Both the position numbers and the translations under genes were made by a program. A model generated the notes under the pieces. The model worked only from the letters and a program-made list of their open reading frames with translations, did not search any database and was not told the origin of the DNA. Shown here one piece after another: positions 47,401 through 62,900 of a stretch of 64,000 nt of DNA (its first letter is position 1; each line of letters opens with the position of its first letter). This DNA is from Nephrocerus scutellatus (lineage: Eukaryota > Arthropoda > Insecta > Diptera > Pipunculidae), in NCBI GenBank assembly GCA_947095585.1, contig OX352761.1, positions 142,072,277 through 142,136,276 on the forward strand, in the 5' to 3' direction.

Positions 47401-49611
47401 AGAAATAGGTATAGATTAAGTTTAGGATATAGGTTTAGATTCAGAATAGGTTCAGATTTAGATTTAGATTCAGATATAGATTTAGATTAAGAATAGGTTT
47501 AGATTTAGGTTTAGAATAGGTTTAGATTTAGATTTAGAATAAGGTTTAGAATTAGAATAGGTTCAGATTTAGATTTAGATTCAGATTTAGCTTAAGAAAT
47601 ATAGATTTAGATTAAGAATAGGTTTAGATTTAGGTTTAGAATAGGTTTAGATTTAGATTTAAAAAAGGTTTAGATAGAGATTTAGATTTAGGTTTTAGAT
47701 TTTTTTGGTGGATGGATAGGTGGATGGATAGGGAGATAAAAAGTAGGAAAATATTCAAAAATTATTTTTGCTTTCGGGGTCACCCTCGACATTGTAATTG
47801 CCTTCGGGATCAACCTGGGCATACGAAATTCGTCATCTAGGGTCGATATGTGATCAGATGTCCAATCAGAAGTTGAAAATAACTTATTCAACATCGTAAT
47901 TGATCTCCTGATCGATCTCGACATAGGAAAGTCCGTCAACTAGGGTCGATATAAAGCCAGAAGTTCAATCAGAGGTTGAAAATAACATATTCAAAACCTT
48001 GATTGACTTCGCCTAGGGTCAATATGAATCCAAAGGCTCAATCAGAAGTTGAAAAATAACATATTCAACATCATGATTGTCCCTGGAAAATCCGTCAACT
48101 TCTATGTAATAGGTATGTATATATATGTTTAAGATAAATGTTGTATTGTTATGGTTATGAAAAACATTTTATTAAACGGTAATAGTAAAAATAATAAAAG
48201 TGGTATATTAGAGAGACAGACAGATAGGCCGTTTTTGTTGATCGACCGTTTTTGAGACGGAAGATTTTCCCGTGAAGGGTTCTTAAAACAACTAGGTTGT
48301 TTTTGTTGGTGGCTCGTAACGTTTTCGACCCCCACCACGAGGTCTCTTCAGCGAGCTTACTCGGCCTGAATTTTGAAGGGTTAAATTTGGTACGAAACCA
48401 AGACATAGGGGCAAGGGTTTTATGGTTAAATGATAGTACATGAGTTTAAATAAAATATAAGAAATATATTTGACATACCATGAGCTTTTTTAAAGGTGTA
48501 GAATATATTGATTGTTTTTGAATATTTTGTGTTTTAATCCTGACGTCTGTAGTATTCAGTTGTTGTCCGTTGTGGTTAATTTCGTCCTTTTCTTTTTAGG
48601 TTTATTTAAAAACCAAACATATAATTTTTACACAACACTGTTTTTTATATATACAACACTGTTTTTAACTGAGATTGTATAGTTAAAAGAGCCATGTCTG
48701 TTTTAAGAAACAGAAGACTTAGACACCGAACGAACTATTTGTAACCACGATTTTGGAGAAGAAACTTGGGTATTGATCATACCAAACACACGCGGAAAAC
48801 GAGTGTATCGTTTTGTTGCTCAGACTTGAATGATATCTGTGGTGATATCTTGTGCCGAAGTTAGGCTGCGTTCCTCTCCTTGTACGTTGCAAATTGCAAA
48901 CGTGATAAGGGTTGAAGATGTGCATACATGATCGAAGCATTGCAGACATTGAAGGACGGTCTGTGTGTGTTTTGACGTGGGCGCCATGCGTTAATTGTGT
49001 CTAGGTTTTTCAACGACAAATACCCAGAAAAATGTGTTGTAGACGATTTTGTGCATTATTAGTTGTAGACGATAATTTAGGAATTATGAGTACCGGCGTA
49101 CATTTGAGATGTCCGTCTGGTATTCATAATTCGTGAGTATAATTTTTACCACATGACAGTGGGAACGAAAACCTATGTAGTGGCGAATAATATATAAAAA
49201 TATAAATATAATATATATTCTGCCAGTGTGGATGTTTTGAGAAGATCTATACCTGAATAAGCTGCAGACAACGCGTCGATTTGTGAACATTCGGTGATGC
49301 GTGCATGTATATCGTGAGGACATGCATACATCATTGAATGTTATTGTGTATAAATGACATAATTTGATCAAGTGTAAACGTATGGTTTAACTTGATGTGA
49401 CCAGGAATTGGGTTGAGGCCAACCAATTCAAGATCAAATATTATTTGAGGATGTTGTGAGGTTCCGAGAGTCCAAAGGATTCTGGGAACAATTTTTGGTG
49501 ATAGGGAAAAGCAAATGTTTCCCAGATAAGCCAGGAAACGTGAAATTTAAAAAAATTGAATTTAAACTACTTAAAAACTACCTATCTGATGGAAGCTACT
49601 GGTATGATAAC
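44461..49611 (-). mobile_element. Complete small unit 5 (5151 bp)
   Basis: Same parts and order as unit 1; no difference noticed by eye. Confidence 0.85.
48312..48356 (-). ncRNA. Hammerhead ribozyme, small unit 5
   Basis: Identical to the copy at 27709-27753. Confidence 0.85.
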
Positions 49612-52600
49612 ATATATTTTTCGTAGATCGTCGAACGTTGGGGCCTGGATGAGAGTGATGTCCCAAGGCAAGTGCCCGGGCAGCGACAGACATCCTGCAG
49701 GTAATGACCTGCTTCTAACCTAGCCAGAACAAACGAAAGTTTTTGTGCCAGATGGTTGTGGGTTTAGGTTCCACAACCATGGTAACCAGTTAAGAATAGC
49801 ATGATAGAAAGATAGGTAGGTTGTTAGATGGTTAGATAGTGAGATAGAGAGAGTGTTAGTGAGATATGGATTTAGAATAGGTTTAGAATTAGAATAGGTT
49901 TAGATTTAGATTTTAGATTTGGAAATAGATTTAGATTTAGGTTTTAGATTTAGTTTTAGATTCAGATTTAGATTAAGATATAGATTTAGATTAGGTTTAG
50001 GTTTAGATTTAGATTCAGATGTAGATTAAGATATAGATTTAGATTAAGAGTAGGTTTGGAATTAGAATAGGTTTAGATATAGATTCAGTTATAGATTAGA
50101 TTTAGAATTGGTTTAGATTAAGGTTTAGATTTAGTTTTAGAAATAGATTTAGTCTTAGATTTAGGTTTTGATTTATATTTAGGTTTAGATTTAGATATAA
50201 GATATAGATTTGGATTTAAAATAGGTTTAGAATTAGAATAGGTTTAGATTTAGGTTTAGATTCAGATTTAGAATAAGGTTTAGATTTAGATAGAGATTTA
50301 GGTTTAGAATTAGGTATAGATTTAGATTAGGATATAGATTTAGATTTAGAATAGGTTCAGATTTAGATTTAGATTCAGATTTAGCTTAAGATATAGATTT
50401 AGATTAAGAATAGGTTTAGTTTTAGGTTTAGAATAGGTTTAGATTTAGATTTAGAATAAGGTTTAGATTAAGATAGAGATTTAGGTTTAGAATTAGGTAT
50501 AGATTAAGATTAGGATATAGATTTAGATTTAGAATAGGTTCAGATTTAGATTCAGATTTAGCTTAAGATATAGATTTAGATTAAGAATAGGTTTAGATTT
50601 AGGTTTAGAATAGGTTTAGATTTAGATTTAGAATAAGGTTTAGATTTAGAATAGGTTCAGATTTAGATTTAGATTCAGATTTTAGCTTAAGATATAGATT
50701 TAGATTTAGAATAGGTTCAGATTTAGATTTAGATTCAGTTATAGATTAGATTTAGAATTGGTTTAGATTTAGGTTTAGATTTAGTTTTAGAAATAGATTT
50801 AGTCTTAGATTTAGGTTTTGATTTATATTTAGGTTTAGATTTAGATATAAGATATAGATTTAGATTTAAAATAGGTTTAGAATTAGAATAGGTTTAGATT
50901 TAGGTTTAGATTCAGATTTAGAATAAGGTTTAGATTTAGATAGAGATTTAGGTTTAGAATTAGGTATAGATTTAGATTAGGATATAGATTTAGATTTAGA
51001 ATAGGTTCAGATTTAGATTTAGATTCAGATTAAGCTTAAGATATAGATTTAGATTAAGAATAGGTTTAGTTTTAGGTTTAGAATAGGTTTAGATTTAGAT
51101 TTAGATTTAGAGTAAGGTTTAGATTTAGATAGAGATTTAGGTTTAGAATTAGGTATAGATTAAGATTAGGATAGATTTAGAATAGGTTCAGATTTAGATT
51201 CAGATTTAGCTTAAGATATAGATTTAGATTAAGAATAGGTTTAGATTTAGGTTTAGAATAGGTTTAGATTTAGATTTAGAATAAGGTTTAGATTTAGATA
51301 GAGATTTAGGTTTAGAATTTGGTATAGATTAAGATTAGGATATAGATTTAGATTTAGAATAGGTTCAGATTTAGATTCAGATTTAGCTTAAGATATAGAT
51401 TTAGATTAAGAATAGGTTTAGATTTAGGTTTAGAATAGGTTTAGATTTAGATTTAGAATAAGGTTTAGATTTAGAATAGGTTCAGATTTAGATTTAGATT
51501 CAGATTTTAGCTTAAGATATAGATTTAGATTAAGAATAGGTTTAGATTTAGGTTTAGAATAGGATTAGATTCAGATTTAGAATAAGGTTTAGATTTAGAT
51601 AGAGATTTAGGTTTAGAATTAGGTATAGATTAAGTTTAGGATATAGATTTAGATTTAGAATAGGTTCAGATTTAGATTTAGATTCAGTTATAGAATAGAT
51701 TTAGAATTGGTTTAGATTTAGGTTTAGATTTAGTTTTAGAAATAGATTTAGTCTTAGATTTAGGTTTTGATTTATATTTAGGTTTAGATTTAGATATAAG
51801 ATATAGATTTAGATTTAAAATAGGTTTAGAATTAGAATAGGTTTAGATTTAGGTTTAGATTCAGATTTAGAATAAGGTTTTGATTTAGATAGAGATTAAG
51901 GTTTAGAATTAGGTATAGATTTAGATTAGGATATAGATTTAGATTTAGAATAGGTTCAGATTTAGATTTAGATTCAGATTAAGCTTAAGATATAGATTTA
52001 GATTAAGAATAGGTTTAGTTTTAGGTTTAGAATAGGTTTAGATTTAGATTTTGAGTAAGGTTTAGATTTAGATAGAGATTTAGGTTTAGAATTAGGTATA
52101 GATTAAGATTAGGATAGATTTAGAATAGGTTCACATTTAGATTCAGATTTAGCTTAAGATATAGATTTAGATTAAGAATAGGTTTAGATTTAGGTTTAGA
52201 ATAGGTTTAGATTTAGAATAAGGTTTAGATTTAGATAGAGATTTAGGTTTAGAATTTGGTATAGATTAAGATTAGGATATAGATTTAGATTTAGAATAGG
52301 TTCAGATTTAGATTCAGATTTAGCTTAAGATATAGATTTAGATTAAGAATAGGTTTAGATTTAGGTTTAGGATAGGTTTAGATTTAGATTTAGACTAAGG
52401 TTTAGATTTAGAATAGGTTCAGATTTAGATTTAGATTCAGATTTTAGCTTAAGATATAGATTTAGATTAAGAATAGGTTTATATTTAGGTTTAGAATAGG
52501 TTTAGATTCAGATTTAGAATAAGGTTTAGATTTAGATAGAGATTTAGGTTTAGAAATAGGTATAGATTAAGTTTAGGATATAGGTTTAGATTCAGAATAG

Positions 52601-54762
52601 GTTCAGATTTAGATTTAGATTCAGATATAGATTTAGATTAAGAATAGGTTTAGATTTAGGTTTAGAATAGGTTTAGATTTAGATTTAGAATAAGGTTTAG
52701 AATTAGAATAGGTTCAGATTTAGATTTAGATTCAGATTTAGCTTAAGAAATATAGATTTAGATTAAGAATAGGTTTAGATTTAGGTTTAGAATAGGTTTA
52801 GATTTAGATTTAAAAAAGGTTTAGATAGAGATTTAGATTTAGGTTTTAGATTTTTTTGGTGGATGGATAGGTGGATGGATAGGGAGATAAAAAGTAGGAA
52901 AATATTCAAAAATTATTTTTGCTTTCGGGGTCACCCTCGACATTGTAATTGCCTTCGGGATCAACCTGGGCATACGAAATTCGTCATCTAGGGTCGATAT
53001 GTGATCAGATGTCCAATCAGAAGTTGAAAATAACTTATTCAACATCGTAATTGATCTCCTGATCGATCTCGACATAGGAAAGTCCGTCAACTAGGGTCGA
53101 TATAAAGCCAGAAGTTCAATCAGAGGTTGAAAATAACATATTCAAAACCTTGATTGACTTCGCCTAGGGTCAATATGAATCCAAAGGCTCAATCAGAAGT
53201 TGAAAAATAACATATTCAACATCATGATTGTCCCTGGAAAATCCGTCAACTTCTATGTAATAGGTATGTATATATATGTTTAAGATAAATGTTGTATTGT
53301 TATGGTTATGAAAAACATTTTATTAAACGGTAATAGTAAAAATAATAAAAGTGGTATATTAGAGAGACAGACAGATAGGCCGTTTTTGTTGATCGACCGT
53401 TTTTGAGACGGAAGATTTTCCCGTGAAGGGTTCTTAAAACAACTAGGTTGTTTTTGTTGGTGGCTCGTAACGTTTTCGACCCCCACCACGAGGTCTCTTC
53501 AGCGAGCTTACTCGGCCTGAATTTTGAAGGGTTAAATTTGGTACGAAACCAAGACATAGGGGCAAGGGTTTTATGGTTAAATGATAGTACATGAGTTTAA
53601 ATAAAATATAAGAAATATATTTGACATACCATGAGCTTTTTTAAAGGTGTAGAATATATTGATTGTTTTTGAATATTTTGTGTTTTAATCCTGACGTCTG
53701 TAGTATTCAGTTGTTGTCCGTTGTGGTTAATTTCGTCCTTTTCTTTTTAGGTTTATTTAAAAACCAAACATATAATTTTTACACAACACTGTTTTTTATA
53801 TATACAACACTGTTTTTAACTGAGATTGTATAGTTAAAAGAGCCATGTCTGTTTTAAGAAACAGAAGACTTAGACACCGAACGAACTATTTGTAACCACG
53901 ATTTTGGAGAAGAAACTTGGGTATTGATCATACCAAACACACGCGGAAAACGAGTGTATCGTTTTGTTGCTCAGACTTGAATGATATCTGTGGTGATATC
54001 TTGTGCCGAAGTTAGGCTGCGTTCCTCTCCTTGTACGTTGCAAATTGCAAACGTGATAAGGGTTGAAGATGTGCATACATGATCGAAGCATTGCAGACAT
54101 TGAAGGACGGTCTGTGTGTGTTTTGACGTGGGCGCCATGCGTTAATTGTGTCTAGGTTTTTCAACGACAAATACCCAGAAAAATGTGTTGTAGACGATTT
54201 TGTGCATTATTAGTTGTAGACGATAATTTAGGAATTATGAGTACCGGCGTACATTTGAGATGTCCGTCTGGTATTCATAATTCGTGAGTATAATTTTTAC
54301 CACATGACAGTGGGAACGAAAACCTATGTAGTGGCGAATAATATATAAAAATATAAATATAATATATATTCTGCCAGTGTGGATGTTTTGAGAAGATCTA
54401 TACCTGAATAAGCTGCAGACAACGCGTCGATTTGTGAACATTCGGTGATGCGTGCATGTATATCGTGAGGACATGCATACATCATTGAATGTTATTGTGT
54501 ATAAATGACATAATTTGATCAAGTGTAAACGTATGGTTTAACTTGATGTGACCAGGAATTGGGTTGAGGCCAACCAATTCAAGATCAAATATTATTTGAG
54601 GATGTTGTGAGGTTCCGAGAGTCCAAAGGATTCTGGGAACAATTTTTGGTGATAGGGAAAAGCAAATGTTTCCCAGATAAGCCAGGAAACGTGAAATTTA
54701 AAAAAATTGAATTTAAACTACTTAAAAACTACCTATCTGATGGAAGCTACTGGTATGATAAC
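49612..54762 (-). mobile_element. Complete small unit 6 (5151 bp)
   Basis: Same parts and order as unit 1; no difference noticed by eye. Confidence 0.85.
53463..53507 (-). ncRNA. Hammerhead ribozyme, small unit 6
   Basis: Identical to the copy at 27709-27753. Confidence 0.85.
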
Positions 54763-57700
54763 ATATATTTTTCGTAGATCGTCGAACGTTGGGGCCTGGA
54801 TGAGAGTGATGTCCCAAGGCAAGTGCCCGGGCAGCGACAGACATCCTGCAGGTAATGACCTGCTTCTAACCTAGCCAGAACAAACGAAAGTTTTTGTGCC
54901 AGATGGTTGTGGGTTTAGGTTCCACAACCATGGTAACCAGTTAAGAATAGCATGATAGAAAGATAGGTAGGTTGTTAGATGGTTAGATAGTGAGATAGAG
55001 AGAGTGTTAGTGAGATATGGATTTAGAATAGGTTTAGAATTAGAATAGGTTTAGATTTAGATTTTAGATTTGGAAATAGATTTAGATTTAGGTTTTAGAT
55101 TTAGTTTTAGATTCAGATTTAGATTAAGATATAGATTTAGATTAGGTTTAGGTTTAGATTTAGATTCAGATGTAGATTAAGATATAGATTTAGATTAAGA
55201 GTAGGTTTGGAATTAGAATAGGTTTAGATATAGATTCAGTTATAGATTAGATTTAGAATTGGTTTAGATTAAGGTTTAGATTTAGTTTTAGAAATAGATT
55301 TAGTCTTAGATTTAGGTTTTGATTTATATTTAGGTTTAGATTTAGATATAAGATATAGATTTGGATTTAAAATAGGTTTAGAATTAGAATAGGTTTAGAT
55401 TTAGGTTTAGATTCAGATTTAGAATAAGGTTTAGATTTAGATAGAGATTTAGGTTTAGAATTAGGTATAGATTTAGATTAGGATATAGATTTAGATTTAG
55501 AATAGGTTCAGATTTAGATTTAGATTCAGATTTAGCTTAAGATATAGATTTAGATTAAGAATAGGTTTAGTTTTAGGTTTAGAATAGGTTTAGATTTAGA
55601 TTTAGAATAAGGTTTAGATTAAGATAGAGATTTAGGTTTAGAATTAGGTATAGATTAAGATTAGGATATAGATTTAGATTTAGAATAGGTTCAGATTTAG
55701 ATTCAGATTTAGCTTAAGATATAGATTTAGATTAAGAATAGGTTTAGATTTAGGTTTAGAATAGGTTTAGATTTAGATTTAGAATAAGGTTTAGATTTAG
55801 AATAGGTTCAGATTTAGATTTAGATTCAGATTTTAGCTTAAGATATAGATTTAGATTTAGAATAGGTTCAGATTTAGATTTAGATTCAGTTATAGATTAG
55901 ATTTAGAATTGGTTTAGATTTAGGTTTAGATTTAGTTTTAGAAATAGATTTAGTCTTAGATTTAGGTTTTGATTTATATTTAGGTTTAGATTTAGATATA
56001 AGATATAGATTTAGATTTAAAATAGGTTTAGAATTAGAATAGGTTTAGATTTAGGTTTAGATTCAGATTTAGAATAAGGTTTAGATTTAGATAGAGATTT
56101 AGGTTTAGAATTAGGTATAGATTTAGATTAGGATATAGATTTAGATTTAGAATAGGTTCAGATTTAGATTTAGATTCAGATTAAGCTTAAGATATAGATT
56201 TAGATTAAGAATAGGTTTAGTTTTAGGTTTAGAATAGGTTTAGATTTAGATTTAGATTTAGAGTAAGGTTTAGATTTAGATAGAGATTTAGGTTTAGAAT
56301 TAGGTATAGATTAAGATTAGGATAGATTTAGAATAGGTTCAGATTTAGATTCAGATTTAGCTTAAGATATAGATTTAGATTAAGAATAGGTTTAGATTTA
56401 GGTTTAGAATAGGTTTAGATTTAGATTTAGAATAAGGTTTAGATTTAGATAGAGATTTAGGTTTAGAATTTGGTATAGATTAAGATTAGGATATAGATTT
56501 AGATTTAGAATAGGTTCAGATTTAGATTCAGATTTAGCTTAAGATATAGATTTAGATTAAGAATAGGTTTAGATTTAGGTTTAGAATAGGTTTAGATTTA
56601 GATTTAGAATAAGGTTTAGATTTAGAATAGGTTCAGATTTAGATTTAGATTCAGATTTTAGCTTAAGATATAGATTTAGATTAAGAATAGGTTTAGATTT
56701 AGGTTTAGAATAGGATTAGATTCAGATTTAGAATAAGGTTTAGATTTAGATAGAGATTTAGGTTTAGAATTAGGTATAGATTAAGTTTAGGATATAGATT
56801 TAGATTTAGAATAGGTTCAGATTTAGATTTAGATTCAGTTATAGAATAGATTTAGAATTGGTTTAGATTTAGGTTTAGATTTAGTTTTAGAAATAGATTT
56901 AGTCTTAGATTTAGGTTTTGATTTATATTTAGGTTTAGATTTAGATATAAGATATAGATTTAGATTTAAAATAGGTTTAGAATTAGAATAGGTTTAGATT
57001 TAGGTTTAGATTCAGATTTAGAATAAGGTTTTGATTTAGATAGAGATTAAGGTTTAGAATTAGGTATAGATTTAGATTAGGATATAGATTTAGATTTAGA
57101 ATAGGTTCAGATTTAGATTTAGATTCAGATTAAGCTTAAGATATAGATTTAGATTAAGAATAGGTTTAGTTTTAGGTTTAGAATAGGTTTAGATTTAGAT
57201 TTTGAGTAAGGTTTAGATTTAGATAGAGATTTAGGTTTAGAATTAGGTATAGATTAAGATTAGGATAGATTTAGAATAGGTTCACATTTAGATTCAGATT
57301 TAGCTTAAGATATAGATTTAGATTAAGAATAGGTTTAGATTTAGGTTTAGAATAGGTTTAGATTTAGAATAAGGTTTAGATTTAGATAGAGATTTAGGTT
57401 TAGAATTTGGTATAGATTAAGATTAGGATATAGATTTAGATTTAGAATAGGTTCAGATTTAGATTCAGATTTAGCTTAAGATATAGATTTAGATTAAGAA
57501 TAGGTTTAGATTTAGGTTTAGGATAGGTTTAGATTTAGATTTAGACTAAGGTTTAGATTTAGAATAGGTTCAGATTTAGATTTAGATTCAGATTTTAGCT
57601 TAAGATATAGATTTAGATTAAGAATAGGTTTATATTTAGGTTTAGAATAGGTTTAGATTCAGATTTAGAATAAGGTTTAGATTTAGATAGAGATTTAGGT

Positions 57701-59913
57701 TTAGAAATAGGTATAGATTAAGTTTAGGATATAGGTTTAGATTCAGAATAGGTTCAGATTTAGATTTAGATTCAGATATAGATTTAGATTAAGAATAGGT
57801 TTAGATTTAGGTTTAGAATAGGTTTAGATTTAGATTTAGAATAAGGTTTAGAATTAGAATAGGTTCAGATTTAGATTTAGATTCAGATTTAGCTTAAGAA
57901 ATATAGATTTAGATTAAGAATAGGTTTAGATTTAGGTTTAGAATAGGTTTAGATTTAGATTTAAAAAAGGTTTAGATAGAGATTTAGATTTAGGTTTTAG
58001 ATTTTTTTGGTGGATGGATAGGTGGATGGATAGGGAGATAAAAAGTAGGAAAATATTCAAAAATTATTTTTGCTTTCGGGGTCACCCTCGACATTGTAAT
58101 TGCCTTCGGGATCAACCTGGGCATACGAAATTCGTCATCTAGGGTCGATATGTGATCAGATGTCCAATCAGAAGTTGAAAATAACTTATTCAACATCGTA
58201 ATTGATCTCCTGATCGATCTCGACATAGGAAAGTCCGTCAACTAGGGTCGATATAAAGCCAGAAGTTCAATCAGAGGTTGAAAATAACATATTCAAAACC
58301 TTGATTGACTTCGCCTAGGGTCAATATGAATCCAAAGGCTCAATCAGAAGTTGAAAAATAACATATTCAACATCATGATTGTCCCTGGAAAATCCGTCAA
58401 CTTCTATGTAATAGGTATGTATATATATGTTTAAGATAAATGTTGTATTGTTATGGTTATGAAAAACATTTTATTAAACGGTAATAGTAAAAATAATAAA
58501 AGTGGTATATTAGAGAGACAGACAGATAGGCCGTTTTTGTTGATCGACCGTTTTTGAGACGGAAGATTTTCCCGTGAAGGGTTCTTAAAACAACTAGGTT
58601 GTTTTTGTTGGTGGCTCGTAACGTTTTCGACCCCCACCACGAGGTCTCTTCAGCGAGCTTACTCGGCCTGAATTTTGAAGGGTTAAATTTGGTACGAAAC
58701 CAAGACATAGGGGCAAGGGTTTTATGGTTAAATGATAGTACATGAGTTTAAATAAAATATAAGAAATATATTTGACATACCATGAGCTTTTTTAAAGGTG
58801 TAGAATATATTGATTGTTTTTGAATATTTTGTGTTTTAATCCTGACGTCTGTAGTATTCAGTTGTTGTCCGTTGTGGTTAATTTCGTCCTTTTCTTTTTA
58901 GGTTTATTTAAAAACCAAACATATAATTTTTACACAACACTGTTTTTTATATATACAACACTGTTTTTAACTGAGATTGTATAGTTAAAAGAGCCATGTC
59001 TGTTTTAAGAAACAGAAGACTTAGACACCGAACGAACTATTTGTAACCACGATTTTGGAGAAGAAACTTGGGTATTGATCATACCAAACACACGCGGAAA
59101 ACGAGTGTATCGTTTTGTTGCTCAGACTTGAATGATATCTGTGGTGATATCTTGTGCCGAAGTTAGGCTGCGTTCCTCTCCTTGTACGTTGCAAATTGCA
59201 AACGTGATAAGGGTTGAAGATGTGCATACATGATCGAAGCATTGCAGACATTGAAGGACGGTCTGTGTGTGTTTTGACGTGGGCGCCATGCGTTAATTGT
59301 GTCTAGGTTTTTCAACGACAAATACCCAGAAAAATGTGTTGTAGACGATTTTGTGCATTATTAGTTGTAGACGATAATTTAGGAATTATGAGTACCGGCG
59401 TACATTTGAGATGTCCGTCTGGTATTCATAATTCGTGAGTATAATTTTTACCACATGACAGTGGGAACGAAAACCTATGTAGTGGCGAATAATATATAAA
59501 AATATAAATATAATATATATTCTGCCAGTGTGGATGTTTTGAGAAGATCTATACCTGAATAAGCTGCAGACAACGCGTCGATTTGTGAACATTCGGTGAT
59601 GCGTGCATGTATATCGTGAGGACATGCATACATCATTGAATGTTATTGTGTATAAATGACATAATTTGATCAAGTGTAAACGTATGGTTTAACTTGATGT
59701 GACCAGGAATTGGGTTGAGGCCAACCAATTCAAGATCAAATATTATTTGAGGATGTTGTGAGGTTCCGAGAGTCCAAAGGATTCTGGGAACAATTTTTGG
59801 TGATAGGGAAAAGCAAATGTTTCCCAGATAAGCCAGGAAACGTGAAATTTAAAAAAATTGAATTTAAACTACTTAAAAACTACCTATCTGATGGAAGCTA
59901 CTGGTATGATAAC
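54763..59913 (-). mobile_element. Complete small unit 7 (5151 bp)
   Basis: Same parts and order as unit 1; no difference noticed by eye. Confidence 0.85.
58614..58658 (-). ncRNA. Hammerhead ribozyme, small unit 7
   Basis: Identical to the copy at 27709-27753. Confidence 0.85.
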
Positions 59914-62900
59914 ATATATTTTTCGTAGATCGTCGAACGTTGGGGCCTGGATGAGAGTGATGTCCCAAGGCAAGTGCCCGGGCAGCGACAGACATCCTGC
60001 AGGTAATGACCTGCTTCTAACCTAGCCAGAACAAACGAAAGTTTTTGTGCCAGATGGTTGTGGGTTTAGGTTCCACAACCATGGTAACCAGTTAAGAATA
60101 GCATGATAGAAAGATAGGTAGGTTGTTAGATGGTTAGATAGTGAGATAGAGAGAGTGTTAGTGAGATATGGATTTAGAATAGGTTTAGAATTAGAATAGG
60201 TTTAGATTTAGATTTTAGATTTGGAAATAGATTTAGATTTAGGTTTTAGATTTAGTTTTAGATTCAGATTTAGATTAAGATATAGATTTAGATTAGGTTT
60301 AGGTTTAGATTTAGATTCAGATGTAGATTAAGATATAGATTTAGATTAAGAGTAGGTTTGGAATTAGAATAGGTTTAGATATAGATTCAGTTATAGATTA
60401 GATTTAGAATTGGTTTAGATTAAGGTTTAGATTTAGTTTTAGAAATAGATTTAGTCTTAGATTTAGGTTTTGATTTATATTTAGGTTTAGATTTAGATAT
60501 AAGATATAGATTTGGATTTAAAATAGGTTTAGAATTAGAATAGGTTTAGATTTAGGTTTAGATTCAGATTTAGAATAAGGTTTAGATTTAGATAGAGATT
60601 TAGGTTTAGAATTAGGTATAGATTTAGATTAGGATATAGATTTAGATTTAGAATAGGTTCAGATTTAGATTTAGATTCAGATTTAGCTTAAGATATAGAT
60701 TTAGATTAAGAATAGGTTTAGTTTTAGGTTTAGAATAGGTTTAGATTTAGATTTAGAATAAGGTTTAGATTAAGATAGAGATTTAGGTTTAGAATTAGGT
60801 ATAGATTAAGATTAGGATATAGATTTAGATTTAGAATAGGTTCAGATTTAGATTCAGATTTAGCTTAAGATATAGATTTAGATTAAGAATAGGTTTAGAT
60901 TTAGGTTTAGAATAGGTTTAGATTTAGATTTAGAATAAGGTTTAGATTTAGAATAGGTTCAGATTTAGATTTAGATTCAGATTTTAGCTTAAGATATAGA
61001 TTTAGATTTAGAATAGGTTCAGATTTAGATTTAGATTCAGTTATAGATTAGATTTAGAATTGGTTTAGATTTAGGTTTAGATTTAGTTTTAGAAATAGAT
61101 TTAGTCTTAGATTTAGGTTTTGATTTATATTTAGGTTTAGATTTAGATATAAGATATAGATTTAGATTTAAAATAGGTTTAGAATTAGAATAGGTTTAGA
61201 TTTAGGTTTAGATTCAGATTTAGAATAAGGTTTAGATTTAGATAGAGATTTAGGTTTAGAATTAGGTATAGATTTAGATTAGGATATAGATTTAGATTTA
61301 GAATAGGTTCAGATTTAGATTTAGATTCAGATTAAGCTTAAGATATAGATTTAGATTAAGAATAGGTTTAGTTTTAGGTTTAGAATAGGTTTAGATTTAG
61401 ATTTAGATTTAGAGTAAGGTTTAGATTTAGATAGAGATTTAGGTTTAGAATTAGGTATAGATTAAGATTAGGATAGATTTAGAATAGGTTCAGATTTAGA
61501 TTCAGATTTAGCTTAAGATATAGATTTAGATTAAGAATAGGTTTAGATTTAGGTTTAGAATAGGTTTAGATTTAGATTTAGAATAAGGTTTAGATTTAGA
61601 TAGAGATTTAGGTTTAGAATTTGGTATAGATTAAGATTAGGATATAGATTTAGATTTAGAATAGGTTCAGATTTAGATTCAGATTTAGCTTAAGATATAG
61701 ATTTAGATTAAGAATAGGTTTAGATTTAGGTTTAGAATAGGTTTAGATTTAGATTTAGAATAAGGTTTAGATTTAGAATAGGTTCAGATTTAGATTTAGA
61801 TTCAGATTTTAGCTTAAGATATAGATTTAGATTAAGAATAGGTTTAGATTTAGGTTTAGAATAGGATTAGATTCAGATTTAGAATAAGGTTTAGATTTAG
61901 ATAGAGATTTAGGTTTAGAATTAGGTATAGATTAAGTTTAGGATATAGATTTAGATTTAGAATAGGTTCAGATTTAGATTTAGATTCAGTTATAGAATAG
62001 ATTTAGAATTGGTTTAGATTTAGGTTTAGATTTAGTTTTAGAAATAGATTTAGTCTTAGATTTAGGTTTTGATTTATATTTAGGTTTAGATTTAGATATA
62101 AGATATAGATTTAGATTTAAAATAGGTTTAGAATTAGAATAGGTTTAGATTTAGGTTTAGATTCAGATTTAGAATAAGGTTTTGATTTAGATAGAGATTA
62201 AGGTTTAGAATTAGGTATAGATTTAGATTAGGATATAGATTTAGATTTAGAATAGGTTCAGATTTAGATTTAGATTCAGATTAAGCTTAAGATATAGATT
62301 TAGATTAAGAATAGGTTTAGTTTTAGGTTTAGAATAGGTTTAGATTTAGATTTTGAGTAAGGTTTAGATTTAGATAGAGATTTAGGTTTAGAATTAGGTA
62401 TAGATTAAGATTAGGATAGATTTAGAATAGGTTCACATTTAGATTCAGATTTAGCTTAAGATATAGATTTAGATTAAGAATAGGTTTAGATTTAGGTTTA
62501 GAATAGGTTTAGATTTAGAATAAGGTTTAGATTTAGATAGAGATTTAGGTTTAGAATTTGGTATAGATTAAGATTAGGATATAGATTTAGATTTAGAATA
62601 GGTTCAGATTTAGATTCAGATTTAGCTTAAGATATAGATTTAGATTAAGAATAGGTTTAGATTTAGGTTTAGGATAGGTTTAGATTTAGATTTAGACTAA
62701 GGTTTAGATTTAGAATAGGTTCAGATTTAGATTTAGATTCAGATTTTAGCTTAAGATATAGATTTAGATTAAGAATAGGTTTATATTTAGGTTTAGAATA
62801 GGTTTAGATTCAGATTTAGAATAAGGTTTAGATTTAGATAGAGATTTAGGTTTAGAAATAGGTATAGATTAAGTTTAGGATATAGGTTTAGATTCAGAAT